Part shown: piece by piece, positions 17,301 through 25,350 of the stretch
Numbering within the stretch: the first letter of the stretch is position 1
Layout of the letters: every line of letters starts with the position of its first letter
NCBI GenBank assembly: GCA_947178145.1
Contig: CAMWXE010000022.1
Span: 1-64,000 of the forward strand
Length of the DNA stretch: 64,000 nt
Reading direction: 5' to 3'
Origin: an uncultured Lachnospiraceae bacterium
GTDB lineage: Bacteria > Bacillota > Clostridia > Lachnospirales > Lachnospiraceae
Notes under the pieces: model-generated
Database searches by the model: none
Seen by the model: only the letters and a program-made list of their open reading frames with translations
What the model was told of the DNA's origin: nothing
Program-made: the position numbers and the translations under genes

Positions 17301-17883
17301 TTGTCAGATGGTGCAGGCGGAAAGCTATGGAAGAGAAGTGACACCGGACTGGTATCGGGAGCGCGGGAAACAGGTCTTTGCGGAAGCTGACGGTGCGATT
17401 CGGATTGACGCGGCGGCAGTGCTGGCACAGAGTGATTGTGCATGGATAGATTCTCACAGTGATAAAGGGCTTTGGCGTCATTGCAGCAGCGAATCGTTTG
17501 GGCGCAGCGGGCTTGCCATGTACATCAGGACACCAGAGCTGAGTTGGACGCCAGAGCGCGCGCCCAGTTTGAATTATCGCATTCAGTGCGAGGGTGGTAG
17601 ATATACTTTGTGGATATTAGCCAAATTCAACGTGCGGGAGGAAGGTCTTTTCGGCATTGGAATAGACAGGGAAATCATACCACAGAGCAGATTATATGGA
17701 AATGGCAGGCTGTGGCGTTACGAGACAGAGCAGATCTACTGCTGGGTGCCGGCAGCGCAGATACAGTTTGGCAGAGGGGAACATGTGCTGCATATCTATG
17801 CGCCTGCATCAGGCATGCGGTACGACAGGTTGTACCTGACAAGCGGAGGAGAAAGACCGCCAATGGATTCAGAGTGGATGTAG
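14371..17883 (+). CDS. Glycoside hydrolase family 115 (xylan alpha-1,2-glucuronidase)
   Basis: A large (~1170 aa) enzyme of GH115, which removes 4-O-methyl-glucuronic acid side chains from glucuronoxylan or its oligosaccharides. Family hallmarks: RRGTIYGIYDLCEALGVSPWHFWADVPV, VEYRGIFINDEEELDAW, LLLRLKANYIWPAMHVNSFN (TIM-barrel core) and VCYTLGMRGIHDSGF, followed by a helical domain and a C-terminal beta-rich region. I choose ATG 14371 because GGAGG lies seven bases upstream; ATG 14326 in the same frame has only a weak site. There is no signal peptide, so it should act inside the cell on imported acidic xylo-oligosaccharides. No transporter or xylanase is adjacent. The ROK gene upstream is the likely regulator. 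Confidence 0.9.
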   Translation: MDFELKRRQQCVIRVDEHETEAVKIAVANLVRDLECTLNLVAQVSQITVGCNEKDCKKEGYAEILVGTFHVSEVFDEFVDFTDLCDETNRLRKEAYLHRISNGKLIIAGSDRRGTIYGIYDLCEALGVSPWHFWADVPVRKKQEFLLPEDYEKVDYPSVEYRGIFINDEEELDAWVENYMGEATIGLKTYEKVFELLLRLKANYIWPAMHVNSFNLTRENGALADRMGIVVGTSHCDMLMRSNNREWKPWIQNKGYTDAVYDYSIEGRNREILREYWKESVEQNRDFEVCYTLGMRGIHDSGFETRALKGKSEEEIRNAKIALLEKVIADQREILKDTLGHETMMTFIPYKEVLELYDNGLNIPEDMTLVWANDNYGYIRRYPSEKEKRQRGGNGIYYHNSYWSPPSMSYVFLCSIPLAHTRNELQKAWNEGIRKLWVLNSGAMKPLEQEITFFLRLAWEIGKQGVLTEDVEAFVEDWIDKTFTGKIGSQVSVLLNDFSQLTNVRKVENMDCDAFSQTAYGDEAAVRIQRYEELFSQGNMLYERLPKEERDAFFQLVLMRIHAAYFTNLSYYYGDRSTLMYERGNMQAAAYYTGKAREVEDARRRLLHYYNYEMCGGKWNGILNPEGFPPPRTAMMPVCTPPLKIEGEPAMRVDIWNGEAALCFGMPGEKWIEIGNTGSGQFVVRIQAPEWVTLSETQAVIQGEKRILVRVSDVSRDREGELLIESMGDVRRVPIRTVQSEYAKDGCALEEDGLIVLEGDAFENVDSQNENSKSYHPTGKDFKLVRRLGRMQRNLVEACVQSVCDDKYIEVTPIKEIMSKAQPLCYRFATVSKGEFLLEIHRFPSLNSVGRIRIGISLDAGPVQIVESFSNDEWRGGWKKNVLNNVDRLYSKLSVSEVGRHQLCVWAIDKYFAFSRIVIYTSPRKENNLAGIRGAQPLPVERDWPVWCDLFYGKYELLPRPVFYAAPENSSDTIAVTCQMVQAESYGREVTPDWYRERGKQVFAEADGAIRIDAAAVLAQSDCAWIDSHSDKGLWRHCSSESFGRSGLAMYIRTPELSWTPERAPSLNYRIQCEGGRYTLWILAKFNVREEGLFGIGIDREIIPQSRLYGNGRLWRYETEQIYCWVPAAQIQFGRGEHVLHIYAPASGMRYDRLYLTSGGERPPMDSEWM

Positions 17884-18065
17884 GTGCAGAGGATGGTCTT
17901 ATTGGGGGAACAATATGGCTGGACAGGAAAAGTTCATTTAAAATTCATTGAATTTATATGTGTTATCTGCTACAATAGTCATTGATTTGTGCAGTTATGG
18001 TTTTATGTTAATCAAAATCGTGCTGCGAAAAGAAGTTTTTTGTAACAATGCATTCTTCTGTTCGG

Positions 18066-18094
18066 TTGAACAGATATGACGGCATGGTTATAAT
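18066..18094 (+). promoter_or_regulatory. secA promoter
   Basis: TTGAAC (18066-18071), 17-bp spacer, TATAAT (18089-18094), placing transcription start about 20 nt before secA. A second possible promoter, TTGAAT-17-TACAAT, lies upstream at 17948-17976. Confidence 0.65.
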
Positions 18095-18118
18095 AGATTA
18101 TTTAGATTGGAGCTGCAG

Positions 18119-20686
18119 ATGAGTATTATAGAAAAAGTATTCGGTACACACAGTGATCGCGAACTAAAAAGAATTGAACCCATCGTAAAAAAGATTGAAA
18201 GCTATCGCGACGAGATGGGAAAGCTCAGCGACGAGGAACTTCGCGCCAAGACCACAGAGTTCAAGAAGAGAGTGGCGGAGGGCACCAGCCTCGACGACAT
18301 TCTCCCGGAGGCTTACGCAGTTGTCCGCGAAGGCGCAAAGCGTGTACTCAATCAGGAACATTACAGGGTACAGCTGATCGGTGGGATTGTCCTGCATCAG
18401 GGGCGCATCGCAGAGATGAGAACCGGTGAAGGTAAGACACAGACAGCGCTTCTCCCCGCTTACCTGAATGCACTGGAAGGAAAAGGGGTACATGTTGTCA
18501 CAGTCAATGACTACCTGGCAAAGCGAGATGCCGAGTGGATGGGGCAGGTACACGAGTTTCTGGGACTTAAAGTTGGAGTCGTGTTAAACGACATGAAACC
18601 CGACGAGAGGCGGGAGGCGTATAACTGCGATATCACCTATGTCACCAACAATGAGCTTGGCTTTGATTACCTGCGTGACAACATGGTAATCTACAAGGAA
18701 CAGCTTGTGCTCAGGGAACTTCACTACGCTATCATTGACGAGGTGGATTCCGTGTTGATCGATGAGGCGCGAACTCCGCTGATCATATCAGGACAGAGCA
18801 GCAAATCCACAAAGCTCTACGAAGTATGTGATATTCTGGCAAGGCAGATGAAGCGTGGCGAGGACATTCCGGAAATGACCAAGATGGACTTCGTCATGGG
18901 CGTGGAACAGGAAGAGACGGGCGATTTTATCGTTAATGAGAAGGATAAGGTTGTAAATCTCACAGCTGCGGGCGTGGAGCGCGTGGAGAAATTTTTCCAG
19001 ATTGAGAACCTTGCAGATCCTGAGAACCTTGAGATACAGCACAATATCATACTGGCATTAAGGGCGCACAACCTGATGTTCCGTGATCAGGACTATGTGG
19101 TGAAGGATGATGAGGTGCTGATTGTCGACGAGTTCACAGGACGTATTATGCCAGGACGCCGGTATTCTGATGGCCTGCACCAGGCGATTGAGGCAAAAGA
19201 GCACGTCAAAGTAAAGCGGGAAAGCAAGACACTTGCGACGATCACATTCCAGAATTTCTTTAACAAGTTTGTCAAGAAGTGTGGTATGACTGGTACAGCG
19301 CTCACAGAGGAAAAGGAGTTTCGCGATATCTACGGAATGGACGTTGTTGTCGTTCCGACAAACCGTCCGGTAGTGCGTATCGATCATCAGGACAGTGTAT
19401 ACAAGACGAGAAAAGAGAAGTTGAAGGCAATTGTGGAAGCGGTGGAGAAAGCACATTCCACAGGGCAGCCTGTCCTTGTTGGTACGATTACAATTGAGGC
19501 GAGCGAGGAATTGAGCAAAATGCTCACAAGGCGCGGCATTCAGCACAAAGTGTTGAACGCAAAGTTCCATGAACTCGAGGCGGAAATCGTAGCTGACGCC
19601 GGACAGCACGGATCTGTCACGATCGCGACCAATATGGCGGGGCGTGGTACCGATATCAAGCTTGACGAGGAGGCGAGAGCAGCAGGCGGCCTCCTGATTA
19701 TCGGCACGGAGCGCCATGAGTCAAGGCGTATTGATAACCAGCTGCGAGGCCGTGCTGGCCGTCAGGGAGATCCTGGTATGTCACGGTTTTATATTTCACT
19801 CGAGGACGATCTCATGCGTCTGTTCGGTTCCGAGCGTCTGATTAATATGTTCAATACACTTGGGATTCCCGAGGGGCAGGAGATTGAGCACAAGATGCTC
19901 ACAAGCGCCATCGAGAACGCGCAGAAGAAGATCGAGAGCAACAACTTTGGCATCAGAAAAAATCTTCTGGAATACGATCAGGTCATGAATGAACAGCGCG
20001 AGATTATCTATGAGGAGCGCCGCCGTGTTCTTGACGGTGAGAGCATGCGGGATGCAATCTACAAGATGATTACGGATATTGTCGAAAGCTCGGTGGACAC
20101 GGCAATCAACGACGATCTGGAGCCGGAAGAGTGGGATTTGAAGGAATTGAACACACTGCTTCTCCCGATTGTCCCGATTCATCCGGTAGTGCTTGAGCGC
20201 GTGTCCAAGAAAACGAAAAACGGGTTAAAGCACCAGTTAAAGGAGGAGGCAGTCAAGCTCTATGAGAGCAAGGAGGCTGAGTTCCCCGAGTCGGAAAATA
20301 TACGTGAGATTGAGCGCGTCCTTCTGTTGAAGGTGATTGACCGCAAGTGGATGGATCACATTGATGACATGGATCAGCTGCGTCAGGGTGTAGGCCTGCA
20401 GGCGTACGGCCAGAGAGATCCGCTTGTGGAATACAAGATGAACGGGTACGAAATGTTTGACGCCATGACAGCCAATATCAAGCAGGATACAGTGCGCCTG
20501 CTGCTGCATGTAAAGGTGGAACAGAAGGTAGAGCGCGAGGAAGTGGCAAAAGTTACCGGAACGAACAAAGATGATACCCTGCAGAAGGGACCCAAGATGC
20601 GGGCTGAGGCAAAAGTATATCCAAATGATCCCTGCCCGTGTGGAAGCGGAAAGAAATATAAACAGTGTTGTGGCAGGAAAGCGTAA
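18119..20686 (+). CDS. secA: Preprotein translocase ATPase SecA
   Basis: Motor ATPase that drives secretory proteins through SecYEG. Visible motifs: Walker A region [15 protein letters not shown]-type Walker [22 protein letters not shown], the preprotein cross-linking domain, motif [14 protein letters not shown], the helical scaffold domain, and a C-terminal zinc-binding SecB/ribosome tail [16 protein letters not shown]. Length (855 aa) is normal for Firmicutes. The start is set at ATG 18119 with GGAG just upstream; a TTG at 18107 in the same frame would overlap that site. It is followed 44 bp later by prfB, the classical secA-prfB order of Gram-positive bacteria, so the two are likely cotranscribed. 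Confidence 0.97.
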   Translation: MSIIEKVFGTHSDRELKRIEPIVKKIESYRDEMGKLSDEELRAKTTEFKKRVAEGTSLDDILPEAYAVVREGAKRVLNQEHYRVQLIGGIVLHQGRIAEMRTGEGKTQTALLPAYLNALEGKGVHVVTVNDYLAKRDAEWMGQVHEFLGLKVGVVLNDMKPDERREAYNCDITYVTNNELGFDYLRDNMVIYKEQLVLRELHYAIIDEVDSVLIDEARTPLIISGQSSKSTKLYEVCDILARQMKRGEDIPEMTKMDFVMGVEQEETGDFIVNEKDKVVNLTAAGVERVEKFFQIENLADPENLEIQHNIILALRAHNLMFRDQDYVVKDDEVLIVDEFTGRIMPGRRYSDGLHQAIEAKEHVKVKRESKTLATITFQNFFNKFVKKCGMTGTALTEEKEFRDIYGMDVVVVPTNRPVVRIDHQDSVYKTRKEKLKAIVEAVEKAHSTGQPVLVGTITIEASEELSKMLTRRGIQHKVLNAKFHELEAEIVADAGQHGSVTIATNMAGRGTDIKLDEEARAAGGLLIIGTERHESRRIDNQLRGRAGRQGDPGMSRFYISLEDDLMRLFGSERLINMFNTLGIPEGQEIEHKMLTSAIENAQKKIESNNFGIRKNLLEYDQVMNEQREIIYEERRRVLDGESMRDAIYKMITDIVESSVDTAINDDLEPEEWDLKELNTLLLPIVPIHPVVLERVSKKTKNGLKHQLKEEAVKLYESKEAEFPESENIREIERVLLLKVIDRKWMDHIDDMDQLRQGVGLQAYGQRDPLVEYKMNGYEMFDAMTANIKQDTVRLLLHVKVEQKVEREEVAKVTGTNKDDTLQKGPKMRAEAKVYPNDPCPCGSGKKYKQCCGRKA

Positions 20687-20730
20687 AACGGTTTTGTGCT
20701 ATTTCAGATAAGAAAAAGGTGGTGAACGCA

Positions 20731-21835
20731 ATGGTAGAACTCGACCAGATGAAACAGGAGTTACAGACCTACGAAAGTCCATTAGCGGAAGTGAGGGATT
20801 CACTTTGACCTCGCTAATAAGGAGAGGCGGATCGAAGAGTTAGAGCGCGAGATGGAGGCACCTGGATTTTGGGATGATCCTGACCGCTCAAACAGACAGA
20901 TGAAAGAACTAAAACAGTTAAAAGACACCGTGGAACAATGCAGCGGGCTTAAGTCGCAGTACGAGGATATTGAGACTTTGATTGAAATGGGATATGAGGC
21001 GCAGGACGCTGAGATGATACCGGAGATTCGGGAAGAGCTGGACGGGTTTATCGAGACATTTGAGGCGCTCCGCATCAGCACACTGTTGTCGGAGGAATAT
21101 GACAAGTGCAATGCAATCCTGAAATTGAATGCGGGTGCAGGGGGCACAGAGAGTTGTGACTGGGCAGGAATGCTCTACCGTATGTACACCCGATGGGCAG
21201 AGCGGAAAGGATTTTCCGTCGAAGTGCTGGATTTTCTTGATGGGGATGAGGCGGGCATCAAATCCGTCACCTTTCAGGTGAACGGTGAGAATGCCTATGG
21301 ATATCTCAAGTCGGAGAAAGGCGTGCACAGACTTGTGCGCATCTCACCGTTTAACGCGCAGGGAAAGCGTCAGACTTCCTTTGTGTCGCTTGACGTCATG
21401 CCCGATATCGAGGAAGACCTGGATGTGGAGATTAACGAGGATGATCTGCGGATTGATACTTACCGAAGCAGTGGTGCAGGCGGTCAGCATATCAACAAAA
21501 CCTCCTCGGCGATTCGCATTACCCATATACCGACGGGAACTGTGGTACAGTGTCAGAACGAGCGCTCCCAGTTCCAGAACAAGGACAAGGCGATGCAGAT
21601 GCTGAAGGCAAAACTGTATCTTTTAAAACAGGAGGCAAATGCAGAAAAGCTTTCTGATATACGCGGCGAGGTGAAGGAAATCGGATGGGGTAATCAGATT
21701 CGCTCCTATGTCATGCAGCCCTATACCATGGTGAAAGACCACAGGACGAACTTTGAATCGGGAAATGTGGATGCGGTTATGGATGGCGCATTAGACGGAT
21801 TTATCAATGCCTATCTCAAGTGGAAAAACACATAA
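20731..21835 (+). CDS. prfB: Peptide chain release factor 2 with programmed +1 frameshift
   Basis: RF2 recognises UGA/UAA stops and triggers peptide release. Translation begins at ATG 20731 and runs 25 codons to CTT (20803-20805) followed by an in-frame TGA (20806-20808). A +1 shift at CTT-TGA-C continues with GACCTCGCT (D-L-A) into the main frame. The stimulatory Shine-Dalgarno-like GAGGGA lies just upstream (20794-20798). The product joins 20731-20805 with 20807-21835 (367 aa). Key residues: the SPF stop-recognition tripeptide in RISPFN and the catalytic GGQ in SGAGGQHINK. Annotating only from the first downstream ATG (20852) would lose the N-terminus. The site allows autoregulation by RF2 level. 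Confidence 0.96.
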
Positions 21836-21858
21836 AAAGCAGGCTTTGCCTGCTTTTT
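21834..21858. terminator. Bidirectional terminator between prfB and the DUF975 gene
   Basis: AAAAAGCAGGC / GCCTGCTTTTT with a TTT loop; A-run and T-run on both sides serve both convergent genes. It overlaps both stop codons. Confidence 0.88.
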
Positions 21859-22696
21859 ATGTGTTGGTAACTGTCTTATTGCGCACAGACATAATATCCA
21901 GATAAAAATTTGTCAAGGCCATATTCATATAAGGAATCACCCAGATTAACGTGATGCCACATGTGAAGAGGCTGAGCAGGAATGCGGGGATAAAGCCAGC
22001 ATATAGCAGAAATAATCGCAGTTTATTTCCATTCATGACTTCAAAGCTCTTTTTCAGAATGGTTGTCGCACTCCAGTTCGGAAAATCGAGGATCATGTAG
22101 AATGCCGGAAAAAAGGGCAGCGTCAATATGAGCGAAATGACAGCACACACAAACATGATCAGATAGAATTTCATCATGGCATTGTATAGAATACTGTAAG
22201 ATTCCAGCAGTTCATAACTGTCAATGGTGCTTCCGGCGAGCAGGGCACGTAAGTCAGTGCCCCCGGATCCGCCCAAAAGAGGAATGGAATTTATTACATT
22301 CACGTATTGTACGGATGCGATTTCCAGCGGAATCATGCATATGGATTCGATGACAACAATAACAGCGCCAATTTTCAGGATCTTGACGGTATTTTGCTGA
22401 AAGCCGCAGAACAGATCTCTGATGGTGCTTGGCATACTGCAGGCTGATTTCAGGAAAATAAAAGCTGCTCCAACGTTTAAGACAGAGGCAATGACCTGCA
22501 CGATAAATACGAAAATGTAGTTGACGGCAAACCCTATTGTAGTGCCTGCAGGAATCAGGGAGGATACAAGATCAACTGCCAAAAAGGATATGACAAATTT
22601 GAGCAGTACTGTTCCGATTAGGATTCCCAGATACTGGCCGGTCTGCATTCTTGCCAGAAATTTTATCTCAGAGTTGCTTTTATATTGTGGTTGCAT
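21857..22696 (-). CDS. DUF975 family multi-pass membrane protein
   Basis: A 279-aa integral membrane protein with about six hydrophobic segments. The C-terminal pattern KLRLFLLYAGFIPAFLLSLFTCGITLIWVIPYMNMALTNFYLDI matches DUF975, as shown by its FTCGI..LWVIPY and T.A.FYLD elements (quoted here in parts: FLLSLFTCGITLIWVIPY, NMALTNFYLDI). The likely start, MQPQYKSNSEIKF, is complementary to 22694-22696, with AAAGGA upstream on that strand; a longer frame exists but lacks a better site. No biochemical role is established for the family. It is a single-gene unit between prfB (convergent) and tex (divergent). Confidence 0.75.
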   Translation of the reverse strand: MQPQYKSNSEIKFLARMQTGQYLGILIGTVLLKFVISFLAVDLVSSLIPAGTTIGFAVNYIFVFIVQVIASVLNVGAAFIFLKSACSMPSTIRDLFCGFQQNTVKILKIGAVIVVIESICMIPLEIASVQYVNVINSIPLLGGSGGTDLRALLAGSTIDSYELLESYSILYNAMMKFYLIMFVCAVISLILTLPFFPAFYMILDFPNWSATTILKKSFEVMNGNKLRLFLLYAGFIPAFLLSLFTCGITLIWVIPYMNMALTNFYLDIMSVRNKTVTNT

Positions 22697-22811
22697 AATT
22701 GTGAAGTCCTTTCTTGTCATACAAACAGCTGTATTGCCATGATGGCGAAACTTGTTAACACATTGTATCATGTTTAATACAAGAAAACAATGAAATCAAA
22801 GTGAAATTTTC

Positions 22812-22840
22812 TTGAATCGCTTTGAATTTTATCATATAAT
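22812..22840 (+). promoter_or_regulatory. Promoter of tex
   Basis: TTGAAT (22812-22817), 17-bp spacer, TATAAT (22835-22840), about 60 nt before the tex start. Confidence 0.65.
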
Positions 22841-22906
22841 TGTAATATCGTTGTCTGAGTTGTTGTACAGACGGCAATATTAGGATAAAGAAGGAAAAGT
22901 TAAGCT

Positions 22907-25270
22907 ATGGATATCATTTTAAAGCTAAAAGAAGAACTTAAAGTAGAAAAGTGGCAGGTTGAAGCTGCCGTAAAACTCATAGATGAGGGAAACACGATCC
23001 CATTCATCTCCAGATACCGCAAGGAAGTGACAGGGTCGCTCAACGATGAGGTGCTGCGAAACCTCAACGAGAGACTGGGCTATCTCAGAAATCTGGAGGA
23101 GAAAAAGGAACAGGTGCTTGGAAGCATCGAGGAGCAGGGGAAGCTCACCGACGAGCTGCGGGCAAAGATTCTTGATGCAGAGACAATGGTAGCTGTCGAC
23201 GATCTGTATCTTCCATACAGACCAAAGAGAAAGACACGCGCCAGCGTTGCCAAGGAGAAAGGGCTTGGCGGACTGGCAGACATTATCCTTGCGCAGGAGA
23301 CGACAAAGCCGCTGACGACAGAAGCGGAGTGTTTTGTGAGCGATGAAAAAGGCGTCAGCAATGTAAAGGAAGCCCTTCAGGGGGCCATGGATATTATTGC
23401 GGAAATGATATCGGATGAAGCAGATTACAGGACCTATATTCGCCAGGCAACGTTTGACGAAGGAAAGATTATAAGCACCGCCAAGGATGCAAAGGCGCAG
23501 AGCGTGTATGAAATGTACTATGATTTTGAGGACCCGGTCAATAAGGTTGCCGGACACAGGGTACTTGCACTGAACAGGGGAGAAAGTGAAAAGATTCTCA
23601 CAGTGAAGATAGAGGCTCCCGCAGAGCGCATTATCCGCTTTCTTGAGAAAAAAATCATCACAAAGGACAACGAAAATACGACGCCGGCATTGCAGGAGAC
23701 CATAGCAGACAGCTACAACAGGCTGATTGCGCCGGCCATCGAGCGGGATATCAGAAATGAGCTCACGGAGAAAGCAGAGGACGGTGCAATCGCTGTGTTT
23801 GGCAAGAATTTGGAGCAGCTTCTCATGCAGCCTCCAATTGCCGGGAAAGTCGTTCTCGGCTGGGACCCTGCTTTTCGGACAGGCTGTAAGCTTGCCGTGG
23901 TAGATGAGACAGGAAAGGTGCTGGACACCAAGGTCATCTATCCGACTGCGCCCCAGAACAAAGTAGAGGAGGCAAAAAAGGAGCTGAAAAAGCTGATCAG
24001 CAAGTACAATGTGAGCTTGATTTCTGTCGGAAACGGGACTGCCTCCCGCGAGTCCGAACAGGTGATTGTGGACTTGATCAAGGAACTCGACACGCCGGTA
24101 CAGTACATCATCGTAAACGAAGCGGGCGCATCTGTATATTCCGCGAGTAAGCTTGCAACAGAGGAGTTTCCGAACTTTGATGTGGGGCAGAGAAGTGCAG
24201 CGTCCATCGCAAGGCGCTTGCAGGACCCGTTGGCGGAGCTTGTAAAGATTGATCCGAAGTCTATCGGGGTAGGGCAGTACCAGCACGACATGAACCAGAA
24301 AAAGCTCAGCGAAGCGCTGAACGGAGTCGTGGAGGATTCCGTCAACAAAGTCGGTGTGGATCTGAACACTGCATCCGCGTCACTGCTGGAATATATATCG
24401 GGTATCAACAAGACCATCGCCAAAAACATTGTCGATTACAGGGAGACAAACGGGCGCTTCCGGAACAGAAAGCAGTTGTTGAAGGTGGCAAAGCTGGGGC
24501 CGAAAGCCTATGAGCAGTGCGCGGGATTTATGCGCATACTTGACGGAGACAATCCGCTGGATGCCACAAGCGTACATCCAGAGTCTTATGATGCGGCGCT
24601 AAAACTGTTGGAGAAGCTCAATATTTCCATGGATGATTTAAAGGAAATCCAGAAAAAAGCGGTGTCTGCAAAATCTGCGAAACCGACAAAGCAGGACAGC
24701 AAAAACAGTAAAAAGAACGCTAAAAAACAGAGTATTGTCATCAAAAACACCAATACAGCTATGGGAAAAGCGCTCGCAGCCGCCATGGGCAGCGTGACAC
24801 TTGACGCACCGCAGGCGCAGAGCAGGCAAGAGGAAACGGCTGCACAACAGATCGAAGGCGGACTGGAGAGACGCGTCAAGGACAAAAAGAAGATGGCAGA
24901 GGAGCTTGGAATCGGTGAGATTACGCTGACGGATATCCTGAAAGAGCTTGAGAAACCTGCGCGAGACCCGCGCGAGAACATGCCGAAACCCATTCTCAGA
25001 AGTGACGTTCTCGAGATGAAGGACTTAAAACCGGATATGATATTAAAGGGAACTGTCCGAAATGTCATTGATTTCGGTGTCTTTGTAGATATCGGCGTAC
25101 ATCAGGATGGTCTGGTGCACATTTCCCAGATTACCAATAAATTCATTAAACATCCGCTCGAGGCAGTCAGCGTCGGGGATATTGTGGATGTGAAGGTGCT
25201 CGATGTGGATCTTGCGAAGAAGAGAATATCTCTGACAATGCGGCTGGATCAGGATAGCAAAAAGTCTTAA
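22907..25270 (+). CDS. tex: Tex family RNA-binding transcription accessory protein
   Basis: A 787-aa Tex/YhgF protein. Domains in order: N-terminal helical Tex domain with IPFISRYRKEVTGSLND (about residues 29-45); YqgF-like RNase H fold (LGWDPAFRTGCKLAVVDETGKV, about 317-340); helix-hairpin-helix (VGVDLNTASASLLEYISGI); and a C-terminal S1 domain (GTVRNVIDFGVFVDIG, LVHISQ). It is longer than most Tex proteins because of a lysine/alanine-rich low-complexity insert at about residues 583-660 (KSAKPTKQDSKNSKKNAKK), a likely flexible linker before the S1 part. Tex binds nucleic acid and influences transcription or virulence gene expression in several bacteria; its exact role here is unknown. Single-gene unit with its own promoter. 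Confidence 0.93.
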   Translation: MDIILKLKEELKVEKWQVEAAVKLIDEGNTIPFISRYRKEVTGSLNDEVLRNLNERLGYLRNLEEKKEQVLGSIEEQGKLTDELRAKILDAETMVAVDDLYLPYRPKRKTRASVAKEKGLGGLADIILAQETTKPLTTEAECFVSDEKGVSNVKEALQGAMDIIAEMISDEADYRTYIRQATFDEGKIISTAKDAKAQSVYEMYYDFEDPVNKVAGHRVLALNRGESEKILTVKIEAPAERIIRFLEKKIITKDNENTTPALQETIADSYNRLIAPAIERDIRNELTEKAEDGAIAVFGKNLEQLLMQPPIAGKVVLGWDPAFRTGCKLAVVDETGKVLDTKVIYPTAPQNKVEEAKKELKKLISKYNVSLISVGNGTASRESEQVIVDLIKELDTPVQYIIVNEAGASVYSASKLATEEFPNFDVGQRSAASIARRLQDPLAELVKIDPKSIGVGQYQHDMNQKKLSEALNGVVEDSVNKVGVDLNTASASLLEYISGINKTIAKNIVDYRETNGRFRNRKQLLKVAKLGPKAYEQCAGFMRILDGDNPLDATSVHPESYDAALKLLEKLNISMDDLKEIQKKAVSAKSAKPTKQDSKNSKKNAKKQSIVIKNTNTAMGKALAAAMGSVTLDAPQAQSRQEETAAQQIEGGLERRVKDKKKMAEELGIGEITLTDILKELEKPARDPRENMPKPILRSDVLEMKDLKPDMILKGTVRNVIDFGVFVDIGVHQDGLVHISQITNKFIKHPLEAVSVGDIVDVKVLDVDLAKKRISLTMRLDQDSKKS

Positions 25271-25296
25271 TTTATCTCAGAAGTTCGGACAAATAC

Positions 25297-25343
25297 AAAA
25301 GTCCATGCTCAGCGATAGAAATATGCTGAGCATGGACTTTTTT
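25297..25343. terminator. Bidirectional terminator between tex and the alpha-xylosidase gene
   Basis: AAAAGTCCATGCTCAGC (25297-25313) pairs perfectly with GCTGAGCATGGACTTTT (25324-25340), with A- and T-runs on the two sides. It serves the convergent genes. Confidence 0.9.
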
Positions 25344-25350
25344 GTATGCT

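Noticed and set aside
22925-24286. 453-aa open frame antisense to tex
   Set aside because: It lies wholly opposite a clear tex gene, has cysteine/leucine-rich low-quality composition and no ribosome site; it is a shadow of tex codon use.
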